DNA of 64,000 nt, taken from NCBI RefSeq assembly GCF_045862395.1, contig NZ_AP023087.1, positions 1,798,001 through 1,862,000 on the forward strand, read 5' to 3'. Below, piece after piece: positions 36,032 through 44,555 of this stretch (positions are counted from its first letter, which is position 1; each line of letters opens with the position of its first letter). This stretch comes from Marinicellulosiphila megalodicopiae. Lineage in GTDB: Bacteria > Pseudomonadota > Gammaproteobacteria > Pseudomonadales > Natronospirillaceae. The notes under the pieces were generated by a model, which had not been told where the DNA came from, did no database searches, and saw nothing but the letters and a program-made list of their open reading frames with translations. Both the position numbers and the translations under genes were made by a program.

Positions 36032-36918
36032 TCACTCTTAAGCAAATTCAATACGCATTGAATGTAGAGAAAACCAAACATTTTAAAAATGCGGCTCAGC
36101 AGTGTTTTGTGTCTCAATCGGCATTAAGTACGGCAATTTCAGAAATGGAAAACCAATTAGGTGTGCAAATTTTTGAACGTGATAATAAGCAGGTTTTAAT
36201 CACTGCAATTGGTGTGAAAGTGTTAGAGCATTTTAAAAAAATCAAACAACAAACTGATGACTTGTATACGGTTATTGCTAGTTTAGATCAACCGTTAAAT
36301 ACTCCGATGAGCATTGGAGTGATTCCGACAATTGGCCCTTATTTATTGCCTAAAATTTTACCTTCCGTTAGAAAGAAATATCCTGATTTTAAAATGACCA
36401 TTATTGAAGAACAATCTCATGTATTGGTAGATAAGGTTAAAAGTGGTGAATTAGATACTGCAATATTGGCTTTGCCTTATCCAACTGAAGGGTTGCATGT
36501 GTTTGAGTTTTGGCAAGAGGATTTTTATTTTGTTTGTTCAACTATGCAATCGATGATTACAAATATTTCTTCTGATCAAATACAAACTTCTGAATTGATG
36601 TTATTACAAGATGGGCATTGTTTAAAAGATCATGCGTTAGCTGCTTGTTCGCTGCCTATGTCTGCCTATAATCAATCCCTTGGGGGGACAAGCTTGTATA
36701 CGTTGGTTCAAATGGTGGCAGGTAATATGGGGGTGACATTAGTGCCGCAAATGGCGTTGTCATCATTGGTTGAAATTAATACAGAATTGCAATTTACCCA
36801 CTTAAATGAGCCTGGCCCACATCGAAAAATTGCGATGATTACGCGATTAAATTATCCAGCTGTTAATAATATTGAGTTGTTAATGTCGCTGTTTAAACAG
36901 TCTTTGCAAAAAGATTAA
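36028..36918 (+). CDS. oxyR: Hydrogen peroxide sensor and transcriptional activator OxyR
   Basis: OxyR is a LysR-type regulator that is switched on when peroxide makes an intramolecular disulfide. The HTH is in KTKHFKNAAQQCFVSQSALSTAISEMENQLGVQIFERDNK. Both redox Cys are present at the expected places: Cys198 and Cys207 in LLQDGHCLKDHALAACSL, with the same 8-residue spacing as E. coli Cys199/Cys208. The start is GTG, overlapping the preceding hydrolase-fold gene by 4 nt. The length of 296 is close to the usual 305. No catalase or ahpC gene lies nearby. Confidence 0.93.
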   Translation: MITLKQIQYALNVEKTKHFKNAAQQCFVSQSALSTAISEMENQLGVQIFERDNKQVLITAIGVKVLEHFKKIKQQTDDLYTVIASLDQPLNTPMSIGVIPTIGPYLLPKILPSVRKKYPDFKMTIIEEQSHVLVDKVKSGELDTAILALPYPTEGLHVFEFWQEDFYFVCSTMQSMITNISSDQIQTSELMLLQDGHCLKDHALAACSLPMSAYNQSLGGTSLYTLVQMVAGNMGVTLVPQMALSSLVEINTELQFTHLNEPGPHRKIAMITRLNYPAVNNIELLMSLFKQSLQKD

Positions 36919-37147
36919 GCGTTTAACTATTCAAAATTGATCCTGTTTTATTAAAATTCAAACTATGTATTGGTTGTTTTGCTATTTCTTTTAGTGTGAT
37001 CGATTAAAGAATACACTGCTTCACATTTTTATTTCTCTAATTCTATATACTCATAAACGTTTTTAAATGTTTGTATTTTGTTATCATGATGTATTTGTTG
37101 TTTTGGTAATGATTAATTGCGTAATTAATGTAATTGGGAAAAATAAA

Positions 37148-39532
37148 ATGAATTCGAAATTATTAATGCTGTCATGTATAGGGATTACTGTGGCAACCTC
37201 TAGTTGTTTTGTTGACTTAAGCGAAAACAATCCGCAATCTGATTCAACCTCAACCTCTAGTCTTGTAAATACAGAGGTTGCAACGGATTCGCAGTTAAAC
37301 ACCGATATTGTAACGAATACCCAGTTAGAAACGGATTTATACACCCAATCTCAAACTCAAACTCAAACTCAAACTATAACTCAGGTTCAAACTGAGACTA
37401 TGACCCAAAGTCAAACTCAGACTCAGACTCAAAGCCAAACTCAGACAGAAACAAATACCCAAACTCAAATTATTGTAAATACGCCACCTGTTGCAGAGTT
37501 TTCTTATGTCAGTGATGGTGATTTAGTTCAATTTAACAATGAATCTACGGATGAAGATGATGATGGTTTGTCGTATGTTTGGGATTTTGGTAGTGCACAA
37601 ACAAGTACGGATCTTAATCCATTAGTTAAATTGGGTTATGGTAGTTTTGTTGTGCGATTAACTGTGTCCGATGGTATCGATTCCCATTGGATTGAGCAGA
37701 CTATTGTGCTTGAAAAACCGGAAGTTTTTCGAGTTGAAGCAGAGTCTTATTCTAATGCGACCGGTGAAGTTGCTTTAGAGAATGCAGGTACTAGCGTTGG
37801 TTATTTTAAAGGTGGGGATCATATTATTTATAGTCAAATCGATTTGAGCGATGTGACCGCTATTTCTGTTTCGTATGCTTCTAATACAGGAACGGGTTCA
37901 ATTGAATTACGAGCTGACGGCGTAGAGGGCGAATTAATTGGCGTGCTTTATTTAGAGTCTACAAGTGATTGGCAAGCCTATGTTGAAATCAATTCGGATG
38001 TTATTAATTCACTAAGTGGCTTGCAAGTTGTGTACGTATTAGCAAAAGAGCCTGATCAGAATTTTATCGCCAATTTCGATTTTTTTGATTTTCACCGTGG
38101 AGATAAAAAACAAATTGGTAATAATCAAACTGTGATCGAAGAGCAAGTAGATGGATTTTGTTTTGCAAATGGCGTGACTGAAACTGAGCATGGTGGCCTA
38201 GGCGGATATACTAATGTTGTAAATGAAGTCGGTTCATCGATTCATTGGGCAGTTAATGCCGCTAATGCTGGGGTATATGAGCTGAAAATACGTTATGCGC
38301 TAGGTGCGACTGATGCTCGACCAGGTGAATTAACAGTCAATCAAATTGGGCAGCAAACCTTTGATTTTAATCCAACAACTGCATGGACTGATTGGCAATA
38401 TGAATCTATGAATGTGATGCTTAAACAAGGCGATAACTCCATAGAATTAAGCTCATTAATTGCAGTAGGTTTGGGTAATGTTGACAGTTTGACGATTGTT
38501 GGTGATGGTATTAGCCCAATAGATTGCGAGCAAATAGTTGAGCCGCCAGTTGTCGAGCCACCAATTGTCAAGCCGCCACAGTCAGGGCAAGTTTTGAAAA
38601 TTACTGATACACCAATTGGATGGGCAACTCAAAGTGGTGGCACAACAGGTGGTGGCACCAATTTGTCCAATGCCGTGACAGTCAGTAATATGAGTTCACT
38701 GCAAAATGCAGTAAAAGGCAGTGGCGCAAAAATAGTATTGGTTTCGCCAGGTACGTATACCGGTGAGTTAAGACCTGGAGCAAATACAACTATTATTGGA
38801 ACCGCACCTGGCGTGATCATCCAAGGCAATGTAAAAATCAGTGGTGAAAATTACTATAATATTATCATTAGAAACATTGCGGTACGCGGTGATTATTGTG
38901 GCAGTTATCAAGAGTGTAAAGATGGAAAGGATGCTTTTTATATTGGTAATAAAGCGCATCACGTTTGGGTCGATCATGTGGATGTGGCAAATGGTCAAGA
39001 TGGGAATTTTGATATTACACAAGAAGGGGACTTTGTAACGGTTTCATGGACCAAGTTTTCTTATACATATGATAAAGAACATCGTTTTTCAAATTTAATT
39101 GCAGGTAGCGATAATGAAACAAACAGTGAAGGTAAGTTAAGAATTACATATATGAATAGCTGGTGGGCCGATCGAGTGGATCAGCGTCAGCCACGAGGAC
39201 GATTTGGTAAAGTGCATTTACTGAATAATTTATTTAGCTCTCAAGAAAATGGCCAAATTGTACATGGACCTGGTCTGAAGATGTCCATGATTATTGAGGC
39301 AAACTATTATGACTTGCCATCAAATGTATATACCGTTAAAGATGAATACGGCACAACAAGCGGTTGGAAAGCGTTTAATAACGAAGGCACTGCTAGAGAA
39401 ATGAACGATTCAGCAGGTGGGGCAACCTTTACTATTCCTTATAATTACACGCCAATCAATGCATCTAGTGTAAAAGCAGTCGTGAGTAGTACTCAATGTG
39501 GGGCAGGTAATACCTGTGTGTTTGAACAATAA
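37148..39532 (+). CDS. Multidomain pectate lyase (PL1) lipoprotein with PKD and CBM modules
   Basis: The start at 37148 gives a lipoprotein-like signal (MNSKLLMLSCIGITVATSSC). The domains of the 794-residue protein are: a Thr/Gln-rich repeat linker (67-107); one PKD domain (113-190, PPVAEFSYV...YVWDFGSA); a CBM6-like module (194-318, FRVEAESYSN); a CBM35-like module (about 328-455); a Pro-rich linker (VEPPVVEPPIVKPP); and a C-terminal PL1 parallel beta-helix (490-794) with VWVDHVDVANGQDGNFDI, FVTVSWTKF and RQPRGRFGKVHLLNN, whose second Arg is the catalytic base region. It is expected to cleave pectate at the cell surface. It is alone; a terminator follows. Confidence 0.88.
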   Translation: MNSKLLMLSCIGITVATSSCFVDLSENNPQSDSTSTSSLVNTEVATDSQLNTDIVTNTQLETDLYTQSQTQTQTQTITQVQTETMTQSQTQTQTQSQTQTETNTQTQIIVNTPPVAEFSYVSDGDLVQFNNESTDEDDDGLSYVWDFGSAQTSTDLNPLVKLGYGSFVVRLTVSDGIDSHWIEQTIVLEKPEVFRVEAESYSNATGEVALENAGTSVGYFKGGDHIIYSQIDLSDVTAISVSYASNTGTGSIELRADGVEGELIGVLYLESTSDWQAYVEINSDVINSLSGLQVVYVLAKEPDQNFIANFDFFDFHRGDKKQIGNNQTVIEEQVDGFCFANGVTETEHGGLGGYTNVVNEVGSSIHWAVNAANAGVYELKIRYALGATDARPGELTVNQIGQQTFDFNPTTAWTDWQYESMNVMLKQGDNSIELSSLIAVGLGNVDSLTIVGDGISPIDCEQIVEPPVVEPPIVKPPQSGQVLKITDTPIGWATQSGGTTGGGTNLSNAVTVSNMSSLQNAVKGSGAKIVLVSPGTYTGELRPGANTTIIGTAPGVIIQGNVKISGENYYNIIIRNIAVRGDYCGSYQECKDGKDAFYIGNKAHHVWVDHVDVANGQDGNFDITQEGDFVTVSWTKFSYTYDKEHRFSNLIAGSDNETNSEGKLRITYMNSWWADRVDQRQPRGRFGKVHLLNNLFSSQENGQIVHGPGLKMSMIIEANYYDLPSNVYTVKDEYGTTSGWKAFNNEGTAREMNDSAGGATFTIPYNYTPINASSVKAVVSSTQCGAGNTCVFEQ
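37346..37466 (+). repeat. Degenerate CAAACT hexamer repeat in the lyase linker
   Basis: The DNA for the Thr/Gln linker is built on a 6-bp unit (caaact and variants cagact, cagaca), including four perfect copies in a row from about 37353. It encodes Thr-Gln repeats. Slippage would change linker length without shifting the frame. Confidence 0.85.
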
Positions 39533-39574
39533 TTTTGTCCCCTGCAACCTTAAATGGTAAGGGGGGTAGACATT

Positions 39575-39615
39575 AAAAAAGCAGATTAGGGAAATCCTAG
39601 TCTGCTTTTTTGTTT
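39575..39615. terminator. Bidirectional terminator between the lyase gene and smpB
   Basis: aaaaaagcagattagg (39575-39590) pairs with cctagtctgctttttt (39596-39611) with one G-T pair. It serves both converging genes. Confidence 0.9.
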
Positions 39616-39618
39616 GGG

Positions 39619-40095
39619 CTAGTGGTCGTTTTTCAAAACCCGACGTTTTTCAATATTCCATTCACGTTCTTTAATTGAAGCGCGTTTATCGTGATCTTGT
39701 TTACCTTTAACAAGGGCGATCTCGCTTTTTACTTTATTGCCTTTCCAGTACATATTCAAGGCAACCACTGTATGGCTTTCTTGCTGGTTTCCTCTGACCA
39801 ATTTTGCAATTTCTTTTTTATTTAATAACAGTTTGCGGGCACGGCGTGGCTCTGCAATTACATGGGTACACGCGGTGCTTAATGGTGTAATATGGCAGCC
39901 GATTAACCAAAGTTCACCGTTTTGAATGTGTACATAGGAATCCACAAGCTGTATTTTACCAGCGCGGATTGATTTAAGTTCCCAGCCTAACAAACACATG
40001 CCAGCTTCGTATTTATCTTCAACGTGATAATCGAATTTGGCCTTTTTGTTTTGGCAAATGGTATTGGACGATGTTTTACTATTCTTTTTACTCAT
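39619..40095 (-). CDS. smpB: SsrA-binding protein SmpB
   Basis: SmpB carries tmRNA into stalled ribosomes. The 158-residue protein shows ICQNKKAKFDYHVEDKYEAGMCLLGWELKSIRAGKIQLVDSYV and the C-terminal basic tail KQDHDKRASIKEREWNIEKRRVLK, where the family has the KR.t.KeReW motif. The tmRNA gene ssrA is not in the window. It is divergent from the sodium symporter gene and close to ratA-rnfH, the usual neighbourhood. Confidence 0.97.
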   Translation of the reverse strand: MSKKNSKTSSNTICQNKKAKFDYHVEDKYEAGMCLLGWELKSIRAGKIQLVDSYVHIQNGELWLIGCHITPLSTACTHVIAEPRRARKLLLNKKEIAKLVRGNQQESHTVVALNMYWKGNKVKSEIALVKGKQDHDKRASIKEREWNIEKRRVLKNDH

Positions 40096-40140
40096 GGCGC
40101 AAGATTATACGCCCAAGTCTTCAGATAAGGTAGATGATTT

Positions 40141-41613
40141 TTGGCAATTGAAGATATTCGTTGGCGATCCAATTTCACTTTTGTGATGGTCGCGCTCGCA
40201 GCAACATTAGGATTGGGTAATTTCTTTAATTTACCCTATTTAATGGCCACGCATTCAGGTGGCACAATATTATTATTGTTTGCCTTGGCAAAAATAACTA
40301 TAGCGCTGCCGTTATTAATCGCAGAAATGTGGATGGCAAGGCGCACCCGTGCCATTGCAAGTGTGGCATTTACTTGTTTGGCTGAAGCGCATAAATTATC
40401 AAATATATGGATTTGGTTTGGCAGGTTGTTTTGGTTTTCAGCATTTGGTTTGCTTGCTTATTATGCGGTAGTGACTACTTGGGGGGTCGTATATACCTGG
40501 CAATATAGTCATGTATCCTCATTTGAAATTGAGCAAGTCTGGTTTCAATTTCAAACCATGACAAGAGATGTGCCCACATTATTGTTAACTCAAACTGTTT
40601 TATTCGGTGTTTTAGGTGCCATTATGCTGTTAGGTATCAGTCGAGCGATGCAGTCCGTTGCAATTATTATGGTTGCGGTGCTTTTAAGTATTATTTTATC
40701 AATGTTTGTTGTTATGAGTTTAAATGCAGAATATATCAGTAGCTTAGGTGCATTTTTAACGGTGGATTTTTCAAATGTCGATCAATCATTGGTATTTGTG
40801 ATATGGCAACATGCATTTTTAAGTACGGGGTTGGGAATCGGTGGTGTATTTGCGTTCAGTATGTTTGCCCCCAAAACCGTTCCAATTATGAAATCCTCGA
40901 TGATCATTGTGGTGATTGATTATTTGTTTGGTGTATTGGTTGCGCTTGTGGTTTGGTATTTTATTTACAATATTCCACCAGAATACACAAATGGGGTTGA
41001 GTTGTTTTTCCAATCGATATTAATTGGTGCAATTGAGGTTGAATCTTCATATTTTCTTTTGCCCCTATTGTTTGTGGTTTTTGTCATTAGCACGTCAATG
41101 GCGTTAATGTTTTCAATGTTGCCAGTTGCCATTGCTATTCGTTCGCATTTCCATTTGAATTTTAGAGTCAGCGTGGTATTAACGCTTGTGTCTGTATGGG
41201 GAATCAGTGCGATCTGTATGCTGTCCTTTAGTGTGTTTTATAACCACTTATGGTATGGCATGACGATCTTTGAGGTGGTGTCATATGGTACCACTCATAT
41301 ATTGGTTCCTATTTGTGCTTTAGGTGTCAGCGTATTTGTGGGTTGGCGTTTGGCGTCTGGTAATTTGGAAAAAGATCTGCATTTTAAGCGTACTTTCTAT
41401 TATTATTTATGGCGCTTATTATTGAAATTTGGAGTGACCTGTTTTTTGTTTTTATCAGTGCTGGCTAATTTACCTTCAGCCTGGCAACTTAGCTCGGATT
41501 GGCAAATGCTGTTAGTGCTCGGATTGGCAAATGCTGTTAGTGCTCGGTTTGTTTTTGGTGTTAATATACTTACAATGGGTTCACCCAAAGTGGTTCTCTG
41601 TCGAAGATTCTGA
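40141..41613 (+). CDS. Sodium-dependent (NSS/SNF family) transporter, C-terminus frameshifted
   Basis: The 490-residue protein starts at a TTG (40141), 7 nt after AAGGTAG, giving (M)AIEDIRWRSNFTFVMVALAATLGLGNFFNLPYLMATHSGG, where the first NSS helix binds sodium and substrate. About eleven membrane segments follow. At 41493-41542 a 25-bp unit is duplicated, which shifts the frame: the present end is ANAVSARFVFGVNILTMGSP-type sequence. If one copy is removed, the frame continues as LVLGLFLVLIYLQWVHPKWF to a TGA at 41639-41641, the expected last helix and tail. The altered protein has lost its last helix; its activity is uncertain. The substrate is probably an amino acid. Confidence 0.87.
   Translation: MAIEDIRWRSNFTFVMVALAATLGLGNFFNLPYLMATHSGGTILLLFALAKITIALPLLIAEMWMARRTRAIASVAFTCLAEAHKLSNIWIWFGRLFWFSAFGLLAYYAVVTTWGVVYTWQYSHVSSFEIEQVWFQFQTMTRDVPTLLLTQTVLFGVLGAIMLLGISRAMQSVAIIMVAVLLSIILSMFVVMSLNAEYISSLGAFLTVDFSNVDQSLVFVIWQHAFLSTGLGIGGVFAFSMFAPKTVPIMKSSMIIVVIDYLFGVLVALVVWYFIYNIPPEYTNGVELFFQSILIGAIEVESSYFLLPLLFVVFVISTSMALMFSMLPVAIAIRSHFHLNFRVSVVLTLVSVWGISAICMLSFSVFYNHLWYGMTIFEVVSYGTTHILVPICALGVSVFVGWRLASGNLEKDLHFKRTFYYYLWRLLLKFGVTCFLFLSVLANLPSAWQLSSDWQMLLVLGLANAVSARFVFGVNILTMGSPKVVLCRRF
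41493..41542. repeat. Perfect 25-bp tandem duplication
   Basis: The unit ctcggattggcaaatgctgt plus tagtg is present twice (41493-41517 and 41518-41542) and followed by a partial third start (ctcgg). As 25 is not a multiple of 3, it changes the reading frame of the sodium transporter gene. Confidence 0.97.
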
Positions 41614-41646
41614 GCAAATTTCAAAACAAGAAGTAGATTGATTATT

Positions 41647-42078
41647 ATGACTGAAGTGAAACGCGAAGCATTGGTGATGTATAGTGCCAAGCAAATGTAT
41701 GACATTGTGAATGACGTGAATGCTTATTCAAGTTTTTTGCCAAATTGTCAGTCTTCAGTTGTTTTGGACAGTTCAAAAGAAAAGTTAATCGGCCAATTAA
41801 CCTTAGGTAAAGGAGCGTTGAATTTATCCTTTGTGACAGAAAATACTTTAAACCCTTTTGATTCGATTCAATTGAATTTAAAAGAAGGGCCGTTTCAATC
41901 ATTAAATGGTGTTTGGTATTTTGAAAAATTAACCGATCAGGCTTGTAAAGTGCGTTTTGAATTAAATTTCCAAGCCAATGTATTATTTAAATTTGCTGCA
42001 AAAACACTGCTAACTCAAATGGCCGATCAAATGGTTCAGTGTTTTATTGCTCGCGCACAAACTATATATACCAAATAA
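41647..42078 (+). CDS. ratA: RatA / COQ10-like START-domain protein
   Basis: The 143-residue protein (ATG at 41647; a TTG at 41638 is less likely) matches the family: REALVMYSAKQMYDIVNDVNAYSSFLPNCQSSVVL, then GQLTLGKGALNLSFVTEN and the closing MVQCFIARAQTIY. It is a SRPBCC/START fold, related to mitochondrial Coq10 that binds ubiquinone. E. coli RatA was reported to block ribosome association; a respiratory role is likelier in view of its relatives. It is followed by rnfH. Confidence 0.92.
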   Translation: MTEVKREALVMYSAKQMYDIVNDVNAYSSFLPNCQSSVVLDSSKEKLIGQLTLGKGALNLSFVTENTLNPFDSIQLNLKEGPFQSLNGVWYFEKLTDQACKVRFELNFQANVLFKFAAKTLLTQMADQMVQCFIARAQTIYTK

Positions 42079-42116
42079 TAATCTATATAATTCATTAATT
42101 TTAAGAAAGTGTTTCC

Positions 42117-42392
42117 ATGAAAGTAGAAGTTGCATACGCCACCCCCAAAAAACAATTAATTGTAAGTGTCGAGTTTCAAGAAAGTATGACCATCAGAGAG
42201 GTGGTGCTGAATTCAAAACTTGATTTGCAATTTGACGGTTTGGATTTACAGACTGTGCCTATCGGAATTTTCGGAAAGAAAGTTATGAAGCCGCAAGAGC
42301 AAGAGGCTAAAGAAGGGGAGCGTTATGAGCTATATCGACCTTTGTTGATTGATCCTAAGCAAGCTAGGGCAAATCGAGCCGCTAAAAAATAA
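42117..42392 (+). CDS. rnfH: RnfH family protein
   Basis: This is a small beta-grasp protein (91 residues) of the UPF0125/RnfH group: VEVAYATPKKQLIVSVEFQESMTIREVVLNS, then VPIGIFGKKVMKPQEQEAKEGERYELYRPLLIDPKQARANRAAKK. Its precise role is unknown. The ratA-rnfH order is conserved in Gammaproteobacteria. It stops 2 bp before the stem of a terminator. Confidence 0.95.
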   Translation: MKVEVAYATPKKQLIVSVEFQESMTIREVVLNSKLDLQFDGLDLQTVPIGIFGKKVMKPQEQEAKEGERYELYRPLLIDPKQARANRAAKK

Positions 42393-42417
42393 AACAGCCG
42401 TTTGGCTGTTTTTTTTG
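42392..42417 (+). terminator. Terminator after rnfH
   Basis: aaacagcc (42392-42399) pairs with ggctgttt (42404-42411) around a GTTT loop and runs into a T tract. Confidence 0.88.
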
Positions 42418-42432
42418 ATTCATTGAGTTTGA

Positions 42433-43134
42433 TTATTTTTGAATGACTTGATTGGTAAATTGATAGCCTTTATTTCTTACTGTTTTAATACGATCACTGA
42501 AATCCAGTTTGGAGCGCAATTGAGAAATGGTGATATCAATAATTCTATTTTGACCGTCGTATTGAATACCGCGTAAGGATTCAAAAATTTGTTCACGACT
42601 TAATACCACCCCAGCATTTTGTGCCAATAATAATAATAACTCATATTCTGGGTTGCTGATTGTGATTGGTGCTTCATTTACCACCACCACGCGAGAGCCG
42701 GGGTCAATTCGAATCGTACCAAAATCAAGTAACGTGACATCCATTGTTGTAGGAAGTGCTGAAGCATTGATTTGGCTTCTTCTTAATAATGATTTAATTT
42801 TAGCTAAAACAAGTCTTGGTTCTGATGATTTAAATACATAATCATCTGCTCCAATTTCTAATCCAATAATTTGATCAATTTGATCTTCACGTGCAGTAAG
42901 CATCATAATAGGACCTTTATACTGGTCTCTAACTTTACGACAAACTTCCATTCCGTCTAATTTAGGTAGCATGATATCAAGTAATACGATATCACTTGGT
43001 TGGCTTAAAATCGTTTCAACGCCAGCTTCACCATCATGCACAGTTGTTACTTCAAATCCATGACTTGTTAAATATTCGCTCGTTAACTGCGCTAAATCAA
43101 TGTCATCTTCGACCAAAATGATACGGTTACTCAT
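42433..43134 (-). CDS. OmpR-family response regulator, RstA-like
   Basis: The receiver domain has the acid pair ED at 9-10, phospho-acceptor Asp53 in VLLDIMLPKLDG and Lys102 in ADDYVFKSSEPRLVLAKI, a form typical of RstA. The C-terminal winged helix (IRIDPGSRVV...SREQIFESLRGIQYDGQNRIIDITISQLRSKL) binds DNA. The length is 233. It is the last gene of a five-gene minus-strand cluster and follows the TPR-barrel gene at once (1 bp). Its partner kinase is the gene at 45143-46714, so two genes for exported proteins lie between kinase and regulator. Confidence 0.93.
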   Translation of the reverse strand: MSNRIILVEDDIDLAQLTSEYLTSHGFEVTTVHDGEAGVETILSQPSDIVLLDIMLPKLDGMEVCRKVRDQYKGPIMMLTAREDQIDQIIGLEIGADDYVFKSSEPRLVLAKIKSLLRRSQINASALPTTMDVTLLDFGTIRIDPGSRVVVVNEAPITISNPEYELLLLLAQNAGVVLSREQIFESLRGIQYDGQNRIIDITISQLRSKLDFSDRIKTVRNKGYQFTNQVIQK

Positions 43135-43135
43135 C

Positions 43136-44470
43136 TTAATTTACCCATTGTAATGTTAATTGATGCTTCCACTGATTGTATTGAAAATAAACATCGGTAG
43201 AAGTTTTATATTTGTACTGTTGCGTTAAATACAACAACCATTGGTCGTTGATTTTATAGCTCAATTTATTTAAAAATCGGTTTTCTAAATCTGTTCGCTC
43301 ATCTTTATTGATAACTTGAAAGCGTGTATAAAACTGAGTTGCCCACGCAAGCTTTTGGTTAAACTCGTAAGCGGCACCGATAAACTGTTCCAAACGTACG
43401 TACTGAGTGTCGCTGTCTGCAGAGCTAATTTTGCTTTTCCAGTTCAATGATAACTCATTTGGCAAAGATTTAAATCTATGTACTAAAGAGCTTTGATATT
43501 GAGCGCCTATTATCCAGAAATTATCTTTTTGTTCACTAAAAATATTATTATTATTGTCAGTGTCTTCAATATAAGTCTCATAGCTTTGCCAATGATGCTT
43601 AGTAAAAGCGGAAAACTGCTGTTTTTTCCAATTATAATTAAATTGAGATAATATACTAGGTTCCATAAATGAATCGCTTTTAATCCAATAAATGGAAAAA
43701 TTCAATCCTATTAATTGGTTTGAATCTAAAATTCGCTTCAATTCTACATCATAGTTCGTATTAATGATTGAATAAATTACATCATCAACGGAATAAAAAT
43801 CTTTATTTTGATGTAAGTTGAATGTTTGCTCGAATTTCCAAGGGGAGTCTGGGTGGTAATATTCATGATTCAAAAACACAGAATATCCGATACCAATTAA
43901 ACTTTGTTTTTCTTGATTTAACTCGGAAGGGATCTGAGTGGCATTTGAAATCGATGTAATTGTACTTGAAGCTAATAGATTAATATTATTAATTGAATCT
44001 GGATTAGTTAACTCTTCGTTTGGTTGATCTAGGTTTTGCTCAGATAACGTTAATAGCATTGAAAGGACCGTTTGATAAAGATTGCCCACGTTTGTTTTCA
44101 CTTGATCCGGTGCGTTTGCAAATGATTTGTCAGCTGTGACCGTTTCAATTTCGATTTTGGCTAATTCATATTGTTGAGTGTAAAAATAACTCAGTGCTAG
44201 ATCAAGGCGTAATGTTAAGTCATTAGGCTTGATCTTTAAAAGCGAAAGATAAAGTACAATCGATTCTTTGTACTGTTTATTAGACTGATATTCAGTGGCC
44301 AATTTGCGTAATTTAGAATATTGCTGCGCATTTGTGGACGTAAGTGTAGATTCTGATGTCACTGACGCAGTATTAGATTCACTTTGAGCAAGGCTTGTTT
44401 GACTTATCAGCAGGGTAAATAAAATTATGCAGTATAAGTGAACATTTTTAGAAATATCAAAATGCTTCAT
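43136..44470 (-). CDS. TPR plus outer-membrane beta-barrel protein, Slam/DUF560-like
   Basis: From the ATG at 44470 (AGAGGA upstream) the 444-residue product has a signal peptide (MKHFDISKNVHLYCIILFTL...SLAQ), a periplasmic helical part with TPR-like repeats (about 45-150; KESIVLYLSLLKIKPNDLTLRLDLALSYFYTQQYELAK) and a C-terminal half (about 205-444) of alternating aromatic strands that looks like a beta-barrel. This architecture fits DUF560/Slam proteins, the outer-membrane part of type XI secretion, but the family match is by layout and not by a strong motif. An upstream ATG at 44554 is possible. It lies between a small exported protein and the response regulator. Confidence 0.65.
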   Translation of the reverse strand: MKHFDISKNVHLYCIILFTLLISQTSLAQSESNTASVTSESTLTSTNAQQYSKLRKLATEYQSNKQYKESIVLYLSLLKIKPNDLTLRLDLALSYFYTQQYELAKIEIETVTADKSFANAPDQVKTNVGNLYQTVLSMLLTLSEQNLDQPNEELTNPDSINNINLLASSTITSISNATQIPSELNQEKQSLIGIGYSVFLNHEYYHPDSPWKFEQTFNLHQNKDFYSVDDVIYSIINTNYDVELKRILDSNQLIGLNFSIYWIKSDSFMEPSILSQFNYNWKKQQFSAFTKHHWQSYETYIEDTDNNNNIFSEQKDNFWIIGAQYQSSLVHRFKSLPNELSLNWKSKISSADSDTQYVRLEQFIGAAYEFNQKLAWATQFYTRFQVINKDERTDLENRFLNKLSYKINDQWLLYLTQQYKYKTSTDVYFQYNQWKHQLTLQWVN

Positions 44471-44555
44471 ACATCCTCTAAATAAAGACAATAATTCAAT
44501 ATCCAATAAAGTATGTTTTATTAATGATATTAAGTGAAGGGGTAAATTTATCATA

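Noticed and set aside
37346..37466. Possible CRISPR-like or non-coding repeat
   Set aside because: The unit is 6 bp, has no spacers and stays in frame inside an evident lyase gene.
41647..42392. ratA-rnfH as a true toxin-antitoxin system
   Set aside because: The family signatures are those of COQ10-like and UPF0125 proteins, conserved as core genes; nothing in the sequence supports toxin function.
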